Below, one piece after another: positions 11,106 through 23,419 of a stretch of 64,000 nucleotides of DNA. The position numbers were made by a program, and so were the translations under genes. Position 1 is the stretch's first letter. Every line of letters starts with the position of its first letter. The DNA is from Elephas maximus indicus (lineage: Eukaryota > Chordata > Mammalia > Proboscidea > Elephantidae). Under the pieces are notes generated by a model. The model searched no databases. It saw nothing but the letters and a program-made list of their open reading frames with translations, and had not been told where the DNA came from. The DNA lies in contig NC_064820.1 of the NCBI RefSeq assembly GCF_024166365.1, positions 54,413,501 through 54,477,500 on the forward strand, given 5' to 3'.

Positions 11106-11430
11106 TGTGATGGTTAAGGTTATGTGTCAACTTGGCTGGGCCATGATTCTCAGTGGTTTGGCAGTTATGTAATGTAATTTGGCAGTTATGTAATAATGTA
11201 ATCTGGCAGTTATGTAATGATGTAATGTGTTATTTATATAATGATGTAGTCATCCTCCATTTTGTTATCTGACGTTGTCCTCCTCCTTTTTTGCATAATG
11301 CCGATTTTCACATAATGACCTGGTCTTTGTAACCTATGTCGATAACAGAGGAGTGGGTGTACCTCTATCTGACACTGCTCTATACTGAGTTTTCTCAGTT
11401 GATCATGACTGCCAAGTTGTAGTTTGGAAG
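11106..11430 (+). mobile_element. ERVL-like solo LTR, 5' part
   Basis: It begins TGTGATGGTTAAGGTTATG and TGTCAACTTGGCTGGGCC, the same start as the better-preserved LTR at 62938. It carries an internal triplication at 11160-11228. The right end is lost where an AfroSINE begins, and sequence beyond the SINE may be its remainder. No retroviral coding region is present. Confidence 0.6.
11160..11228. repeat. Three-unit tandem repeat inside the LTR
   Basis: Three units each start with GGCAGTTATGTAAT, at 11160, 11181 and 11205 (21, 24 and 24 bases). The related LTR at 62938 has only one such unit. Confidence 0.9.
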
Positions 11431-11435
11431 TGAGG

Positions 11436-11610
11436 GAGCCCCGGTGGTGCAGTGGTTAAATTCTTGGCTGCTAAGCTAAAGGTTGGTGGTATGAAACCAC
11501 CAGCCTCTCTATGGGAGAAAGATTTGACAGTCTGCTCCCATAAAGATTACAGCATTAGAAACCCTATTGGTGGCTAAGGGGCACAATCAACTTCAAGGCA
11601 ATGAGAAAGT
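11436..11610 (+). mobile_element. AfroSINE, older subtype
   Basis: The head reads CCCCGGTGGTGCAGTGGTTAAA. The body has GGGAGAAAGATTTGACAGTC and CATAAAGATTACAGC, which mark the longer and older subtype. The tail is CAATCAACTTCAAGGCAATG. Confidence 0.87.
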
Positions 11611-13778
11611 TTAGAAGCAGAGTAGAGGAGAGAGCACTCGCTCATCCCCCAACTGTTATCTACTCCTAAAAGTTGCTGTGTTGGCCTGCTCTCTTCTATT
11701 CTGGAGTAGTGAGGTAGCAATAAGGCACAGAAAAAGCTCCCCAACCAACAGCCTGTAATATAATCATCTTATTGGGAACTGAAAATCTCAGTCAAGACAC
11801 AGATGCACACACACACACACACACACACAAGAAAATAATTACTGCAGTATTTATATGATAGAGAAAGAAAATGAGGAGTAATATATGTGTTCAATAGTAG
11901 GGTGTGGTTAAATTAATTAAGGTACATCTATTTACTGGCATAAGATAATGAATTAGATATACGAATGTTACTACAGATAACACTTCAAGAAACGTTATTA
12001 AAGGGGAAAAAATCAAGGTGCAGAAACACTGAAATAAATGTAGAAGATAAAATGCTGATAACTGTAATTTTTGTTTTCTAACATATTTTAACATATGCTT
12101 AGAAATATTAACTGTGCTGTTGTTTGGGATGGGGGAGTTCTGTATGGATGAGGAATTTATATATTATATAAGTAAAATTTCTAAATACATGGACTATGAT
12201 TTTTTTTTAATTTAAAAATTCACTTTGCTAATACTCTATAAAAAGATTTACTTTAGGATCCATTCTACAGCATCCTTTTTGGCAATGGTTCCTAGCTTTT
12301 TTCTCCTTAAAAAAAAAAAATCTATTTTATAAAACATGTTACATGTTCTCAATCACATGTACACAGACACATAATTACTTACGAATTTGTACTCTGGTAG
12401 AAGACACTACTTACATGTAGTACTGTATTTGAACTTACATGCTAATTAATTAAAGTTAAAGAAAGAAATATTAATCAGGATAAGTTTAAAAAATTCAATT
12501 ATCATACTTGTCTTACTGAAATTATTTAGCATTAGTGGAAGCTAATATTTTGTTTTATTTTAATTTTATGTTTAAATTTCATACTAAATAATTTATTCAT
12601 CTTATATAAAATCTCTGCGGAGAAACAATCTCTATGTTAACATAAATGAGCTTGTGAAAGAATGTCAAGTGATATTATGAAACTGCCCAAAAAGAGATTT
12701 GTTGATATTAGATAAATCGAGGCATCACTTGTCAGTTGGTCTATTTAGAAAAGATAGTTGGAAAGAAATACAAAAGCCAATATTCAAATTACCTGTGTGA
12801 TTTGTTCTTTTTTGACTACAGATTGTCAATGTGAAAAGTGTGGTGAAAGGAGACAGTAAAATCAAAATGTCACTTTCTTTCACAGATCAGAATCCTGTTT
12901 TATTTTATTTTTTTATGGTATAGGAGATATAACGAGCTCTAACAATGGAGCCACACTTGCCCTCTTTGGGCTTGTCAGTCTCCAGTTTGAAGTATTATTT
13001 TTAATGGCCTATCTAGAGAGTTTATTTTTAAAAGAACAAGAATATATTAAGGTGTTTAATCTATCAAAAATTTGCTTTGCTATTTCATGATCAGTTAGTG
13101 TTCTAAAGTTTGGTGGACCTTGATAGATAATGTCAGTTGATTCTAAGGCTATGTCTACACGGATAGCAATGCATTTCGGAAAAGCGTTCTTACTCTAATC
13201 TGTAGTCAAATCAATTATTACTAGCTTGCTACACAGTGATTCAATCAGAACCTATAATTTAGAGTTTTCACACTAATTTCACTGGTAAATTTGATGGAAA
13301 GCAATAGTTGTGGCAAGATTCTCAGAAATGTTTGCAAACACAATAGACACAATAAAATTAAGTTTAAACTAGAATACCTATTCTCAAGGTGTGTTTCTGG
13401 GTTGCAACAGAGGAATAGATTTTTTTTCCTGAGCCATTTCCTGCTTCTGTTTCTCCCCTTTCTTGTTTTTATGGATCTGATTACTCTAGCAACTGCATTA
13501 AACTATTTGCTTTATTCTATAACCTTCAGATTGAAATCTGAATTTTGAAAAATGAAGCCGACATAGAGGGAAGAGACTTGAGATACAAGAAAATTTGTCA
13601 AATGAGATAGGGATATGAGAGGGGTTTAATGTGAATGAAAGAGAGAGGTGGAGGGAGAAAGAAATTTTGTCATTCCTGGCAAAACAATGTTCAGCCTTGT
13701 CTGAAGCCAGAAAAATTCCTGGACTTTTAAATTCTTAAGCCATTCACATTATTTACCTAAATACAATCACATGAACTT
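11611..13778. other. No gene seen; single-copy DNA with an AC microsatellite
   Basis: The stretch holds a (CA)n run at 11805-11830 and short A and T runs. The frame at 13291-13548 has no motif and no splice context. I see no recognisable exon or repeat family. Confidence 0.55.
11805..11830. repeat. AC dinucleotide microsatellite
   Basis: About 13 uninterrupted CA repeats. Confidence 0.95.
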
Positions 13779-14172
13779 TGTTATGGATTGAATTGTGTTC
13801 CCCCCCACCCCCACCCCAAAGTTATGTTGAAGTCCTAACCTCTGTAACTGTGAATATGGCCTTTCCGGAAATAGAGGTTTTCTTTTTTTATGTTAATGAA
13901 GTCACACTTGACTAGGATGGGTGCTAAACCTAATCCCTTCCAAGTAGTATATTATAAAAAGCGTGGAATAGATTAAGACACATGCAACCAAGAAACACCA
14001 AAGAGTGCGCAGAGAAGCTGAAACAGACAAAAACCTTCCCCTAGAGCCCACAGAGAGAGCTAATGCCTTAAATTCAGACTCCTAGCTTCTCAAACTGTAA
14101 GATAATAAATTCTTTCTCTTTAAAGCCACCCATTTGTACTTCTTATTGTTGCAACGCTAGTTAACTAAGACA
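13779..14172 (+). mobile_element. MaLR (MLT1-like) solo LTR
   Basis: It starts TGTTATGGATTGAATTGTG followed by a C-rich run, and ends with CAATAAATT-like polyadenylation sequence, AAAGCCACCCATTTGTAC and TTAACTAAGACA. These are the hallmarks of MaLR LTRs. The copies at 24442, 57944 and (reversed) 29933 are relatives. There is no internal viral sequence. Confidence 0.75.
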
Positions 14173-15405
14173 AACCCCTACATTTTTAAATCCAGAAATA
14201 CCAGGTTTGTTATTTTAAAATTTGTTTTTGTCTGAAAACTCTCTCCACACATTCCTTTCAGAAATTACCCAGAAGGGTGTCCATGTGTCTCTCAATCAGT
14301 TTCGGTTATTGCTCACAAGCAAACTAAGGCAGGATTCTATGACTTGAAGCCCTTCCCTTATGATTTCTTTGTTTTAAATTTTTTTTTCCAGCTGCTAATT
14401 ATCTTTTTTTCCTTTAATTTTTATTGTGCTTTAGGCAAAAGTTTAGAAATAAAGTCAGTCTCTCATACAAAACCTTATATACACCTTGCTATATATTCCT
14501 AGGTGCTCTCTCCTTAAAGAGGCAGCACATTCCTTTTCTCCACCCTCTGTTTCTATGTCCATTCAGCCAGCTTCTGTCCCCCTCGGCCTTCACATCTCCC
14601 CTCCAGACAGGAGCTGCCCAGATAGTCTCATGTGTCTACTAGATTCAAGAAACCCACTCCTGACCAGTATCATTTTCTGTCTTGTAGTCTAGTCCAATCC
14701 CTGTCTGAAGAGTTGGCTTCGAGAACGGTTCTTGTATTGGGCTAACAGAAGATCTGGGGACCATGACCTCTGGGGTGCCTCTGGTCTAAGTCAGACCATT
14801 AAGTCTGATCTTTTTACTAGAATTTGGGGTCTGCATCCCACTGCTCTCCTGCTACTTCAGGAATTCTCTGTTGTGATCCCTGTCATGGCAGTCATCGGTT
14901 CTAGCAGGGCACCATCTAGTTCTTCTGGTCTCAGGTTGATGTAGTCTTTGATTTATGTGTACCGTTCTGACTTTTGGGCTCATACTTACCTTGTATGTTT
15001 AGAGATCTTCATTCTCCTTTGCTCCAGGTGAGTCGAGACCAATTGTTGCATCTTAGATGGCCACTTGCTAGCATTTGAGACCCCAGATGTCACTCTCCAA
15101 AATGGGATGTAGAATGCTGTCTTAATAGTTTTTATTATGCCAATTGACCTAGATGTCCCCTGAAACCATAGTTCCCAAACCCCCGCCCCTGCTACTCTGG
15201 CCTTCAAAGCATTCGGTTTATCCAGGAGACTTCTTTGATTTTGGTATAGTCCAGTTGTTCTGACCTCTCCAGTATTGTGTGTAGTCCATCCCTTCACCTA
15301 AATTAGTTCTTGTCTAATAGCTAATCAGTGAATCCCCCTCTCCCTCCCCCCTTTCATAACCATCAAAGAATATTTTCTTCTCTGCTTAAACTTGTCCTTG
15401 AGTTC

Positions 15406-18400
15406 TTATGATAGTGGTCTCATACAATATTTGTCCTTTTGCATCTGACCAATTTCATTCAGCATAATGCCTTCCAGGTTCCTCTATGCTATGAAATGTT
15501 TCATAGATTCATCATTGTCCTTTATTGATGCATGATATTCCATTGTGTGAATATACCATAATTTTTTTATCCATTCATCCATTGATGGGTATCTTGATTG
15601 CTTCCATCTTTTTGCTGTTGTAAACAGTGCTACAATGAACATGGGTGTGCATATACCTGTTCGTGTAAAGGCTCTTATTTCTCCAGGATATATTCCAAGG
15701 AGTGAGATTACTGGATCATATGGTAGTTCTATTTCTAGCTTTTTAAGGAAGCTCCAAATCGATTTCCAAAGTGGTTGTACCATTTTACATTTCCACCAGC
15801 AGTGCACAAGTGTTCCAATCTCCCCACAACCTCTCCAACATTTATTATTTTGTGTTTTTTGGATTAATGCCAGCCTTGTTGGAGTGAGGTGGAATCTCAT
15901 TGTAGTTTTGATTTGCATTTCTCTAATGGCTAATAAACATGAGCATTTCTTCATGTATCTGTTAGCTACCTGAATGTCTTCTTTAGTAAAGTGTCTGTTC
16001 ATATCTTTTGCCCATTTTTTAATTGGGTTATTTGTCTTTTTGTAGTTGAATTTTTGCAGTATCATGTAGATTTTAGAGATCAGCTGCTAATCAGAGATGT
16101 CATAGCTAAAAACTTTTTCCCAATCTGTAGATAATCTTTTTATTCTTTTGGTGAAGTCTTTGGATGAGCATAGGTGTTTGACTTTTAGGAGCTCCCAGTT
16201 ACCTAATTTCTCTTTGCTATTTTTGCAGTTCTAGTAATGTTTTGTATATTGTTTATGCCATGTATTAGGGCTCCTAGTGTTGTCCTTATTTTTTCTTCCA
16301 TGATCTTTATCATTTAGATTTTATATTTAGGTCTTTGATCCTTTTTGAGTTTGTTTTTGTGCATAGTGTGAGGTGTGGGTCTTGTTTCACTTTTTTTTTT
16401 AGTTTCCATGTATTTAATTAAAAAATCTTTGTTATATACCAGGTTCATAAAGAATAACTTATAAGGAAGAAAAATGGTAAAAATATATTTTTAAAGAAAT
16501 TACTATGGAAATTGATCTTGAGTGAGTAAGTGTATGTGTGTATGAATGTTCTAATTATCTCTGAACATTTAAGCATCTGGTAACGTATAAGGTAAGAACA
16601 AGGAAAGGTAAGTTTTACTTTTCTTTAACAGTGTTACTTAGCAAATATATTACATAAACATATTATAAACACAATGTTAATTAAGATATTAAATCTGTGA
16701 AGTACAGCAGTTTAGTCTACATCTGCTGGTTGCTTTATTTACTTTTTCACTTTAAAGACAAGTCCAAAATCAAAACTTCTGATCTTATAACTTTTAAGGC
16801 TAAAGGGATCAAAGATTCTAAACTATCAAAAAAATTGAGTATTATTCTTACTGAGTACTAATGGACAACATAGAAACAAGATAAACACTGTTTCTGCCTT
16901 TAATTTGAAGTGTTGCCACTGAAATCAATTACAAATATTTCTTCTGAAAGATGCTACTATGAAGGTTACAGACTCAAATATTGACAATGGTTTTTCTCAA
17001 TTAAATTTACAGAATACCTAGAAATGGGTTTAAATGGAACCTGTGGACAGTTTTATAATATTCATTAGCAACATTTTCTTAAAGACATATAAGATTATTG
17101 TTTTAATGTAAAATAGGAATTTTAAAATCATCTCCCCTTAATGCTTTCAACTGTCACATAACCATAACAAAAGACCCAAATAATTTCAAATAATCAGTGA
17201 TACCATTTAGGCAAAAATTGTTCTATGTCAGTACTTTTAATAGAAAAAAGACAGCTCTACATAAGATACAGCCCAACTATTCTAATTGTCAGCACACCAT
17301 ATTACAGTAAACCAAGCTTATATTCCACCAACGAGTGTGGTTCTCCCATTACTTCACTTTGTGATGGATCATTAAGAACACGTTCAAAACCCATAGTCTC
17401 ATCATTACCCCTCAAAATATCCAGCGAAAGGTTGGAGCTCACAAGAAATGGAAGACGTTGAGCCTGCTGCACCGCCTTGAATTCCATCTGCAATTTTAGT
17501 GGAGCAAACAGACCCTGGATGTTTCTCAGGGTGGAAGAATTCATTTTATCTTGGTTGAGCTGAAAAATTTTTCAGATAATTCAAGAGGATGACTGGGCAA
17601 CAGTTCATTTTTCACAGAAGAAAAACCTTTTCGAAGAAGATCGTGATTCGCAAAAAGGCCGCTCGTTGAAAGTTCAGTAACTGGAATACTGTCTTTTAGC
17701 TGAGATCCAAGTCTTCTGGAATTCATCTTCAGCCCGCTCGCCGCACCACCTTTCAGCCCTGTTTCCCTCTCTTGTTTCATTTTTTTGCAGATGGATATCC
17801 AGTTATGCCAGCACCATTTGTTACATTTGTTAAAAGACTGTCTTGCCCCCACTTAACTGATTTGGGCCTTTGTCAAATATCAGTTGCTCATACGTGGATG
17901 GGATTATATCTGGATTCTCAATTCTGTTCCACTGGTCTATGTATCTGTTGTTGTACCACTACCAAGCTATTTTGACTACTGTGGCAGTAAAATATGTTCT
18001 AAAGTCAGGCAGTGTGAGGCCTCCCACTTTGTTCTTCTTTTTTAATAATGCTTTACTTATCCAGGGCCTCTTTCCCTTCCATATGAAGTTGGTGATTTGT
18101 TTCTCCATCTCATTAAAACATGTCACTGGTGTTTGGATAGGGATTGCATTGTATCTATAGATTGCTTTGGGCAGAATAGACATTGTTACAATGTGGAGTC
18201 TTCCTATCCATGAGCAAGGTATGTTTTTCCACTTATGAAGGTCTCTTTTGGTTTCTTGCAGTAGTGTCTTGTAGTTTTCTTTGTAGATGTCTTTTACTTC
18301 TTTGGGTAGATTTAATCCTAAGTACTTTATCTTCTTAGGGGCTATCGTAAGTGCTATTGATTTGGAAATTTCCTCTTCGTTGCTCTTTGTTGGTGTAGAG

Positions 18401-20600
18401 GAATCCAACTGATTTATCTATATCTTATATCCTGAAACTCGGCTGAACTCTTCTATTAGTTTCCATGAAGATTCCTTAGGTTTTTCTGTGTATAAGATCA
18501 TGTCATCTGCAAACAAAGATACTTTTACTTCTTCTTTGCCAATTTGGATGTCCTTTATTTCTTATTTAGCCTTATTGCTCTGGCTAAGACCTCCAGTACA
18601 ATGTTGAATAAGAGTGGTGATAAAGGGCATCCTTGTCTGGTTCCCGATTTCAAGTGGAATGCATTCAGGATCTTTCCATTTAGGATGATGTTGGCTGTTG
18701 GCTTTGTATAAATGCCCTTTATAATGTTGAGGTATTTTCCTTCTATTCCTATTTTGCTGAGAGTTTTTGTCATGCATGGGTGTTAAACTTTGTCAAATGC
18801 TTTTTCTGCATTGATTGATAAAATCATGTGGTTCTTGTCTTTAGTTTTATTTATACGATTTATTACATTAATTGTTTTTCTAATGTTGCACCATCCCTGC
18901 ATACCTGGTATGAATCCCACTTGGTTGTCGTGAATTATTTTTTTGATATGTTGTTGAATTCTACTGGCTAGAATTTTGCTGAGGATTTTTGCATCTAAGT
19001 TCATGAGGGATGTTGGCCTCTAATTTTCTTTTTTTGTGGAGTCTTTACCAGGTTTTGGTATCAGGGTTATGCTGGCTTCCTAGAAAGAGTTTGGGAGTAT
19101 TCCATCATTTTCTATGCTCTGAAATACCTTTAGTAGTAGTGGTGTTAACTCTTCTCTGAAAACTTGGTAGAATTCTCCAGTGAAGCCACCAGGACCAGGG
19201 CTTTTCTTCATTGGGAGTTTTTTCATTACTTTTTCAATCTCTTCTTTTGTTATTGGTTTATTTAGTTGTTCTGTCTCTGTTAGTTTAGGTAGGTAGTATG
19301 TTTCTAGAAATTTGTCCATTTCCTCTAGTTTTCAAACTTGCTAGAGTATTACTTTTCATAGTACTCTGTTATTATTCTTTTACTTTCAGTCGGGTCTGTT
19401 GTAATATCGCCCATCTCATTTCTTATTTGGGTCATTTGCTTCCTCTCCTGTTTTTCTTTTGTCAGCCTGGCCAAAGGTTTATCGATTTTGTTAATCTTTT
19501 CAAAGAACCAGCTTTTGGTCTTGTTAACTCTTTCAATTGTTTTTCTGTTTTCTATTTCATTTAGTTCTGCTCTAATTTTTATTATTTGTTTTCTTCTGGT
19601 GCTTGAGGGTTTCTTTTGTTGTTCCCTTTCTATTTGTTCAAGTTGTAGGGATAATTCTTTGATTTTGGCCCTTTCTTCTTTTTGTATGTGTGCATTTATT
19701 GATATAAATTGACCTCTGAGCACTGCTTTCTCTCTGTCCCAAAGGTTCTGATAGGAAGTATTTTCTTTCTCATTGGATTCTATGAATTTCTTTATTCCAT
19801 CCTTAATGTCTTCTGCAACCCAGTCGTTTTTGAGCAGGTTATTTTTCAGTTTCCAAGTGTTTGATTTCTTTTCCCTGCTTTTTTCTGTTATTGACTTCTA
19901 CTTTTATGGCCTTATGATCAGAAAATAAGCTTTGTAGTATTTTGATGTTTTGGATTCTGTTAAGGTTTTCTTTATGACCTAATATATGGTCTCTTCTAGA
20001 GAATGTTCCGTGTGCATTGGAAAAGAATGCATACTTGGATGCTGTTGGGTGGAGTGTATATGTTTATGAGGTCAACTTGGTTAATTGTGGCATTTAACTC
20101 TTCTGTGTCTTTATTGAGCCTCTTTCTGGATGTTCTGTCCTTCACTGAAAGTGGTGTGTTGAAGTCTCCTACTATTATTTTGGAGCTGGTCTATTTCAAC
20201 TTTTCAATGATGTTAGAGTTTGTTTTATGTGTCTTGAAGCCCTGTCATTGGGTGTATAAATATTTAATATGGTAATATCCTCCTGGTTTATTGTCCCTTT
20301 AATCATTATATAGTGTCCTTCCTTATCCTTTGTGGTAGATTTAAGTTTGAAGTCTCTTTGGCAGAAATTAGTATAGCCACTCCTGCTTTTTTTTGATTGT
20401 TGTTTGCTTGATATATTTTTTTCCATCCTTTGAATTTTAGTTTGTTTGTGTCTTTAAGCCCAAGGTGCATCTCTTGTAGGCAGTATACAGCCGGAATGTG
20501 TTTTTTTAATCCATTCTGCAACTTTCTGTCGCTTTATTGGTGCATTTAATCCATTTACATTCAGCGTGATTATAGACAAGTATGAGTTTATTGCTGTCAT
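15406..20600 (-). pseudogene. L1 ORF2 (endonuclease-reverse transcriptase), broken
   Basis: The start is the ATG at 20600, opening MTAINSYLSIITLNVNGLN, the usual beginning of the L1 endonuclease domain. YCLQEMHLG near 20475 is its next conserved box. The finger and palm motifs [14 protein letters not shown] lie near 18640, and the catalytic FADDM box is intact at 18499-18513. The C-terminal part includes the Cys/His-rich segment [18 protein letters not shown] near 15760-15815. Frameshifts break the frame many times. A W-to-stop change at about 15484-15486 cuts the last ~26 codons, and the POMP retrocopy interrupts it at 16397-17769. In living L1s this protein nicks target DNA and reverse-transcribes the RNA. 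Confidence 0.88.
16397..17769 (-). pseudogene. POMP: Processed pseudogene of POMP (proteasome maturation protein)
   Basis: The coding part runs 17726-17302 on the minus strand. It starts MNSRRLGSQLKDSIPVTELS and ends HSLVEYKLGLL, with GNDETMGFE and LQMEFKAVQQAQRLPF in between. POMP is a 141-residue chaperone of 20S proteasome assembly. This copy is 425 nt, one short of the 426 expected. A single-base loss in the A/T run at 17562-17572 shifts the frame, and the first frame stops at 17541-17543. It is intronless, with a short GC-rich 5' UTR (about 17727-17769) and a ~900-nt 3' UTR. An ATTAAA signal lies at 16413-16418 and a poly-A tail reads as T's at 16397-16400. TCTTGTTTCA(C/T)TTTTTT duplications at 16380-16396 and 17770-17786 flank it. 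It sits inside L1 ORF2 and is therefore younger than that L1. Confidence 0.95.
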
Positions 20601-21093
20601 TTTTGATGCCTTCTTTTGTGTGCTTTTGACAGTTTCATATTTCCACTTGCTTTTTTGTGCTGAGAAGTTTTTCTTTGTTGATTGTGTTTTCCTCTTTTTC
20701 CTTGTGGTTGAGTTTGTTTTTGTTGAGTCTTTATGGTTATCTTGTTTTTTATTTTGAAGTGTAAGCTTATTAGTCTTCTTTGTGGTTATCTTGATATTTA
20801 CCCCTATTTTTCTAAGTTTAAACCTAACTTGTATCTCCCTATATTGCCTTGATTTCTTCTCCATATGGAAGATCTATCCCTACTTTATTTAGTCCCTCTT
20901 TATTGATTATTGTCATAGTTTGCATAATGACATCACTGATTCCCTGTTTTGAGCTTTTTTTTTTTTAAAATCTTGATTTATTTTTATGATTTCCCTATTT
21001 GAGTTGATATCTGGTTGCTCTGTTCTGTGCTCTAGTGTTGGGCTGATATCTGCTATTATTGTTTTCTATCCAGAGAATTCCCTTTAGTATTTC

Positions 21094-22060
21094 TTATACT
21101 TTTGGTTTGGTTTTTGCAAATTCCCTAAGGTTCTGTTTATGTGTAAATGCCTTAATTTCACCTTCATATTTGAGAGACAAGTTTGCTGGATATATGATTC
21201 TTGGCTGGCAATTTTTCTTCTTTAATTCTTTATATATGTCATCCCATTGCATTCTTGCCTGCATGGTTTCTGCCAGGTAGTCTGAACTTATTGATTCTCC
21301 TTTGTAAGTGACTGTTTACTTATCTCTGGCTGCTCTTAAAATTTTCTCTTTATCATTGGTTTTGGCAAGTTTGATTATAATATGTCTTTGTGACTTTCTT
21401 TTGAGATCTACCTTGCATGGGGTTCGAATAGCATGTTGGATAGATATCCTTTCATCTTTCACAATATAAAGGAAGTTTTCTGCCAACAAACCTTCAACAA
21501 TTCTCTCTGTATTTTCTATTATCCCTCCCTGTTCTGGGATTCCAATCACTCACAAGTTATTCTTCTTGATAGAGTCCCGCATGATTCTTAGGGTTTCTTC
21601 TTTTTTTAAAAAAAATTCTTTTATCTGATTTTTCTTCAAATATATTGGTGCCAAGTGATTTGTCTTCAATCTGACAAATTCTGCATTCCAGTTCCTCAAT
21701 TCTGCTCCTTTGACTTTCTGTTGAGTTGTCTAATTCTGTAATTTTATTGTTAATCTTCTGAATGCTGTCTCTCTATGGATTCTTGCAGTTTATTAAATTT
21801 TTCATTATGTTCTTGAATAATCTTTTTAATTTCTTCAACTGCTTATCTGTGTGTTTCTTGGCTTTTTGTGTTTGTTTCCTTATCTTGTTCCTGATGTCTT
21901 GAAGAGTTCTGTATATTAATCTTTTGTATGCAACATCTGGTAATTCCAGGAATATGTCTTCATCCAGGAGAGCCTTTGATTCTCTCTTTTGGGAGTTTGT
22001 TGAAGCATTCATAGTCTGCTTCTTTATATGATTTGATATCAACTTTTTTCTCCAAGCCAT
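21094..22060 (-). pseudogene. L1 ORF1 (RNA-binding protein), broken
   Basis: It begins at the ATG at 22058-22060 with MAWRKKLISNHIKKQTMN. The lysine-rich N-terminal part is followed by a likely coiled coil and then the conserved RNA-binding and C-terminal region (IGIPEQGGIIENTERIVEG, near 21546, and HIIIKLAKTNDKEKIL, near 21360). A frame change near 21773 and an in-frame TAA after RAARDK at about 21316 break it. The downstream frame continues to a stop at 21094. In L1 this protein forms trimers that coat the element's RNA. Confidence 0.83.
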
Positions 22061-22430
22061 TTAGAGATTATTTTATTAATTTATTTTATGTTTGCTCACT
22101 GTGTCCTAGTTTCTTGCATTGCTTTGTTTCGATATATCTAAATAAGCTACTAGAGTGAGCTAACTTGATTATTGGAGCCTTTGAAGCACTAATGTCCTGT
22201 TACCAGTTGACTAGAGCTGTTACCAGGTATATGAGCCTAGGAGTCCATTCCCTATTCTTGTATTGATTCAGCTCTGGTGTCCTGATAGTTGATCACCTAG
22301 TGTGTGGTGTAGGCTCTCACCTAATATCTTAGAGGAGCAGAGGTGATGGGTGTATGCACTGGTTTCTGGTAGTGGCAGGATTTCTTAATGTACAGTTTAA
22401 AGTTGAGATTTTGCTCCATTCCAATCATCA

Positions 22431-23185
22431 TGACCATCACACCACCTAAGATGGACCAATGGTTACATCAGTTTCCTAGATGTTTATGAAGTTGTAATTA
22501 GTGCATCTTTGTGTTTGAAAAGCTACACTGCTGCTTCTTGTTTCCAGTGCCAGAGATCTGAATCAGAATCTTTGGGAACTGTGGAAGATTCTGTTGTTTT
22601 TCCTTTGCACTCAGTTAGGGGAAGGTTCTGCAAAAGAATTTCCAAAGTATCAAACTACTTCACTGTTAGGGGTGCAGAGTTTTGATATGCCACCAGGGCT
22701 GTCTGGACCAACCTTGAGAATGTCAATATTGTCAAGAGCTTACACCTGAATGAAGCTCTGCTGTCAACATATAGATAACCTATGAAGTTGCAGTTCAACT
22801 CTTCTTGAGTTTTCGTGGAGATGGCAACCTTCCACTGTATTTCAAGGTCCTTGATCTATTTCATTGCTCTTGTAAAATCAAAGGAAAATAGTTAGAAAAC
22901 AAAAAAACAAACCTGTTGCCATAGAATCAATTTTGACTCATGGTGACATAGTTAAAAAAGAGAATGGATTCCCCTGCAGGACTATCTGAATGCCTATTAC
23001 CCAAATGTTCAGTGAAACAGTTCTTCAACCCCTTCACATAGTCCCGTCTTCCCTAGGGAATATACAAACTGCCAACCAGGTCTAGTTAGTTTCAGAGTCA
23101 TCTGCCAGTCTATGTGAAGAACTACCAGTAACCTCCAACACTTTTGTAAAAATTATCTGTAATGTCTTCCAATGTACTACCTGGT
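22431..23185. other. No gene seen; holds a short AfroSINE remnant
   Basis: Mostly unclassified sequence. At 22905-22985 there is a minus-strand AfroSINE tail remnant (CCTGTTGCCATAGAATCAA and TTTTGACTCATGGTGAC). The rest may include further L1 5' UTR on the left, which I cannot separate from single-copy DNA. Confidence 0.5.
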
Positions 23186-23370
23186 ATTGTAGCTTTGCCA
23201 GGCCTCAGTACACTTTCTCATTTTCCTCATCTGTAAATCAGGTAAATAACAGGTCTTACCTCAGTGGGTGAGGATTAACTGAGCTAATTTATGTGAAATA
23301 TTTCTAACAATATCTTGTATAATAAGTACTCAATTAGGGTTAACATTACTGTTGCTATTTTACTGTTATT
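23186..23370 (+). repeat. MIR SINE fragment
   Basis: It contains TTTTCCTCATCTGTAAATCAGG, GTGAGGATTAACTGAGCTAA and AAGTACTCAATTAGGGTTAACA, the familiar 3' half of the ancient mammalian MIR element. Confidence 0.85.
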
Positions 23371-23419
23371 ATTTTTATTTTGATTTTTTGGTTAATTCTG
23401 AACACCTGAAATCCAAGAG

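Larger units (their letters stand above)
14401..22430 (-). mobile_element. L1 LINE, nearly complete, split by a POMP retrocopy
   Basis: On the minus strand the order is: 5' region (about 22061-22430), ORF1 (22060-21094), a short spacer, ORF2 (20600-15406) and 3' UTR down to the T-run near 14401. The 3' UTR matches the element at 1-1098. Without the 1.4-kb insertion at 16397-17769 it is about 6.6 kb, a normal full L1 length. Both ORFs carry stops and frameshifts, so it is not active. The 5' boundary is uncertain because the 5' UTR has no sharp end by eye. Confidence 0.88.

Noticed and set aside
11160-11228. A CRISPR-like array of direct repeats
   Set aside because: It has three contiguous units without spacers, inside a mammalian LTR.
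15635-15973. A 112-codon plus-strand frame
   Set aside because: It is the antisense reading of the L1 ORF2 C-terminus.
17225-17461. A plus-strand frame beside the POMP sequence
   Set aside because: It is antisense to the POMP retrocopy. The coding similarity is all on the minus strand.
17302-17726. POMP as a functional gene
   Set aside because: It is intronless and tailed, with flanking target duplications and a frameshift near 17565, so it is a retrocopy.
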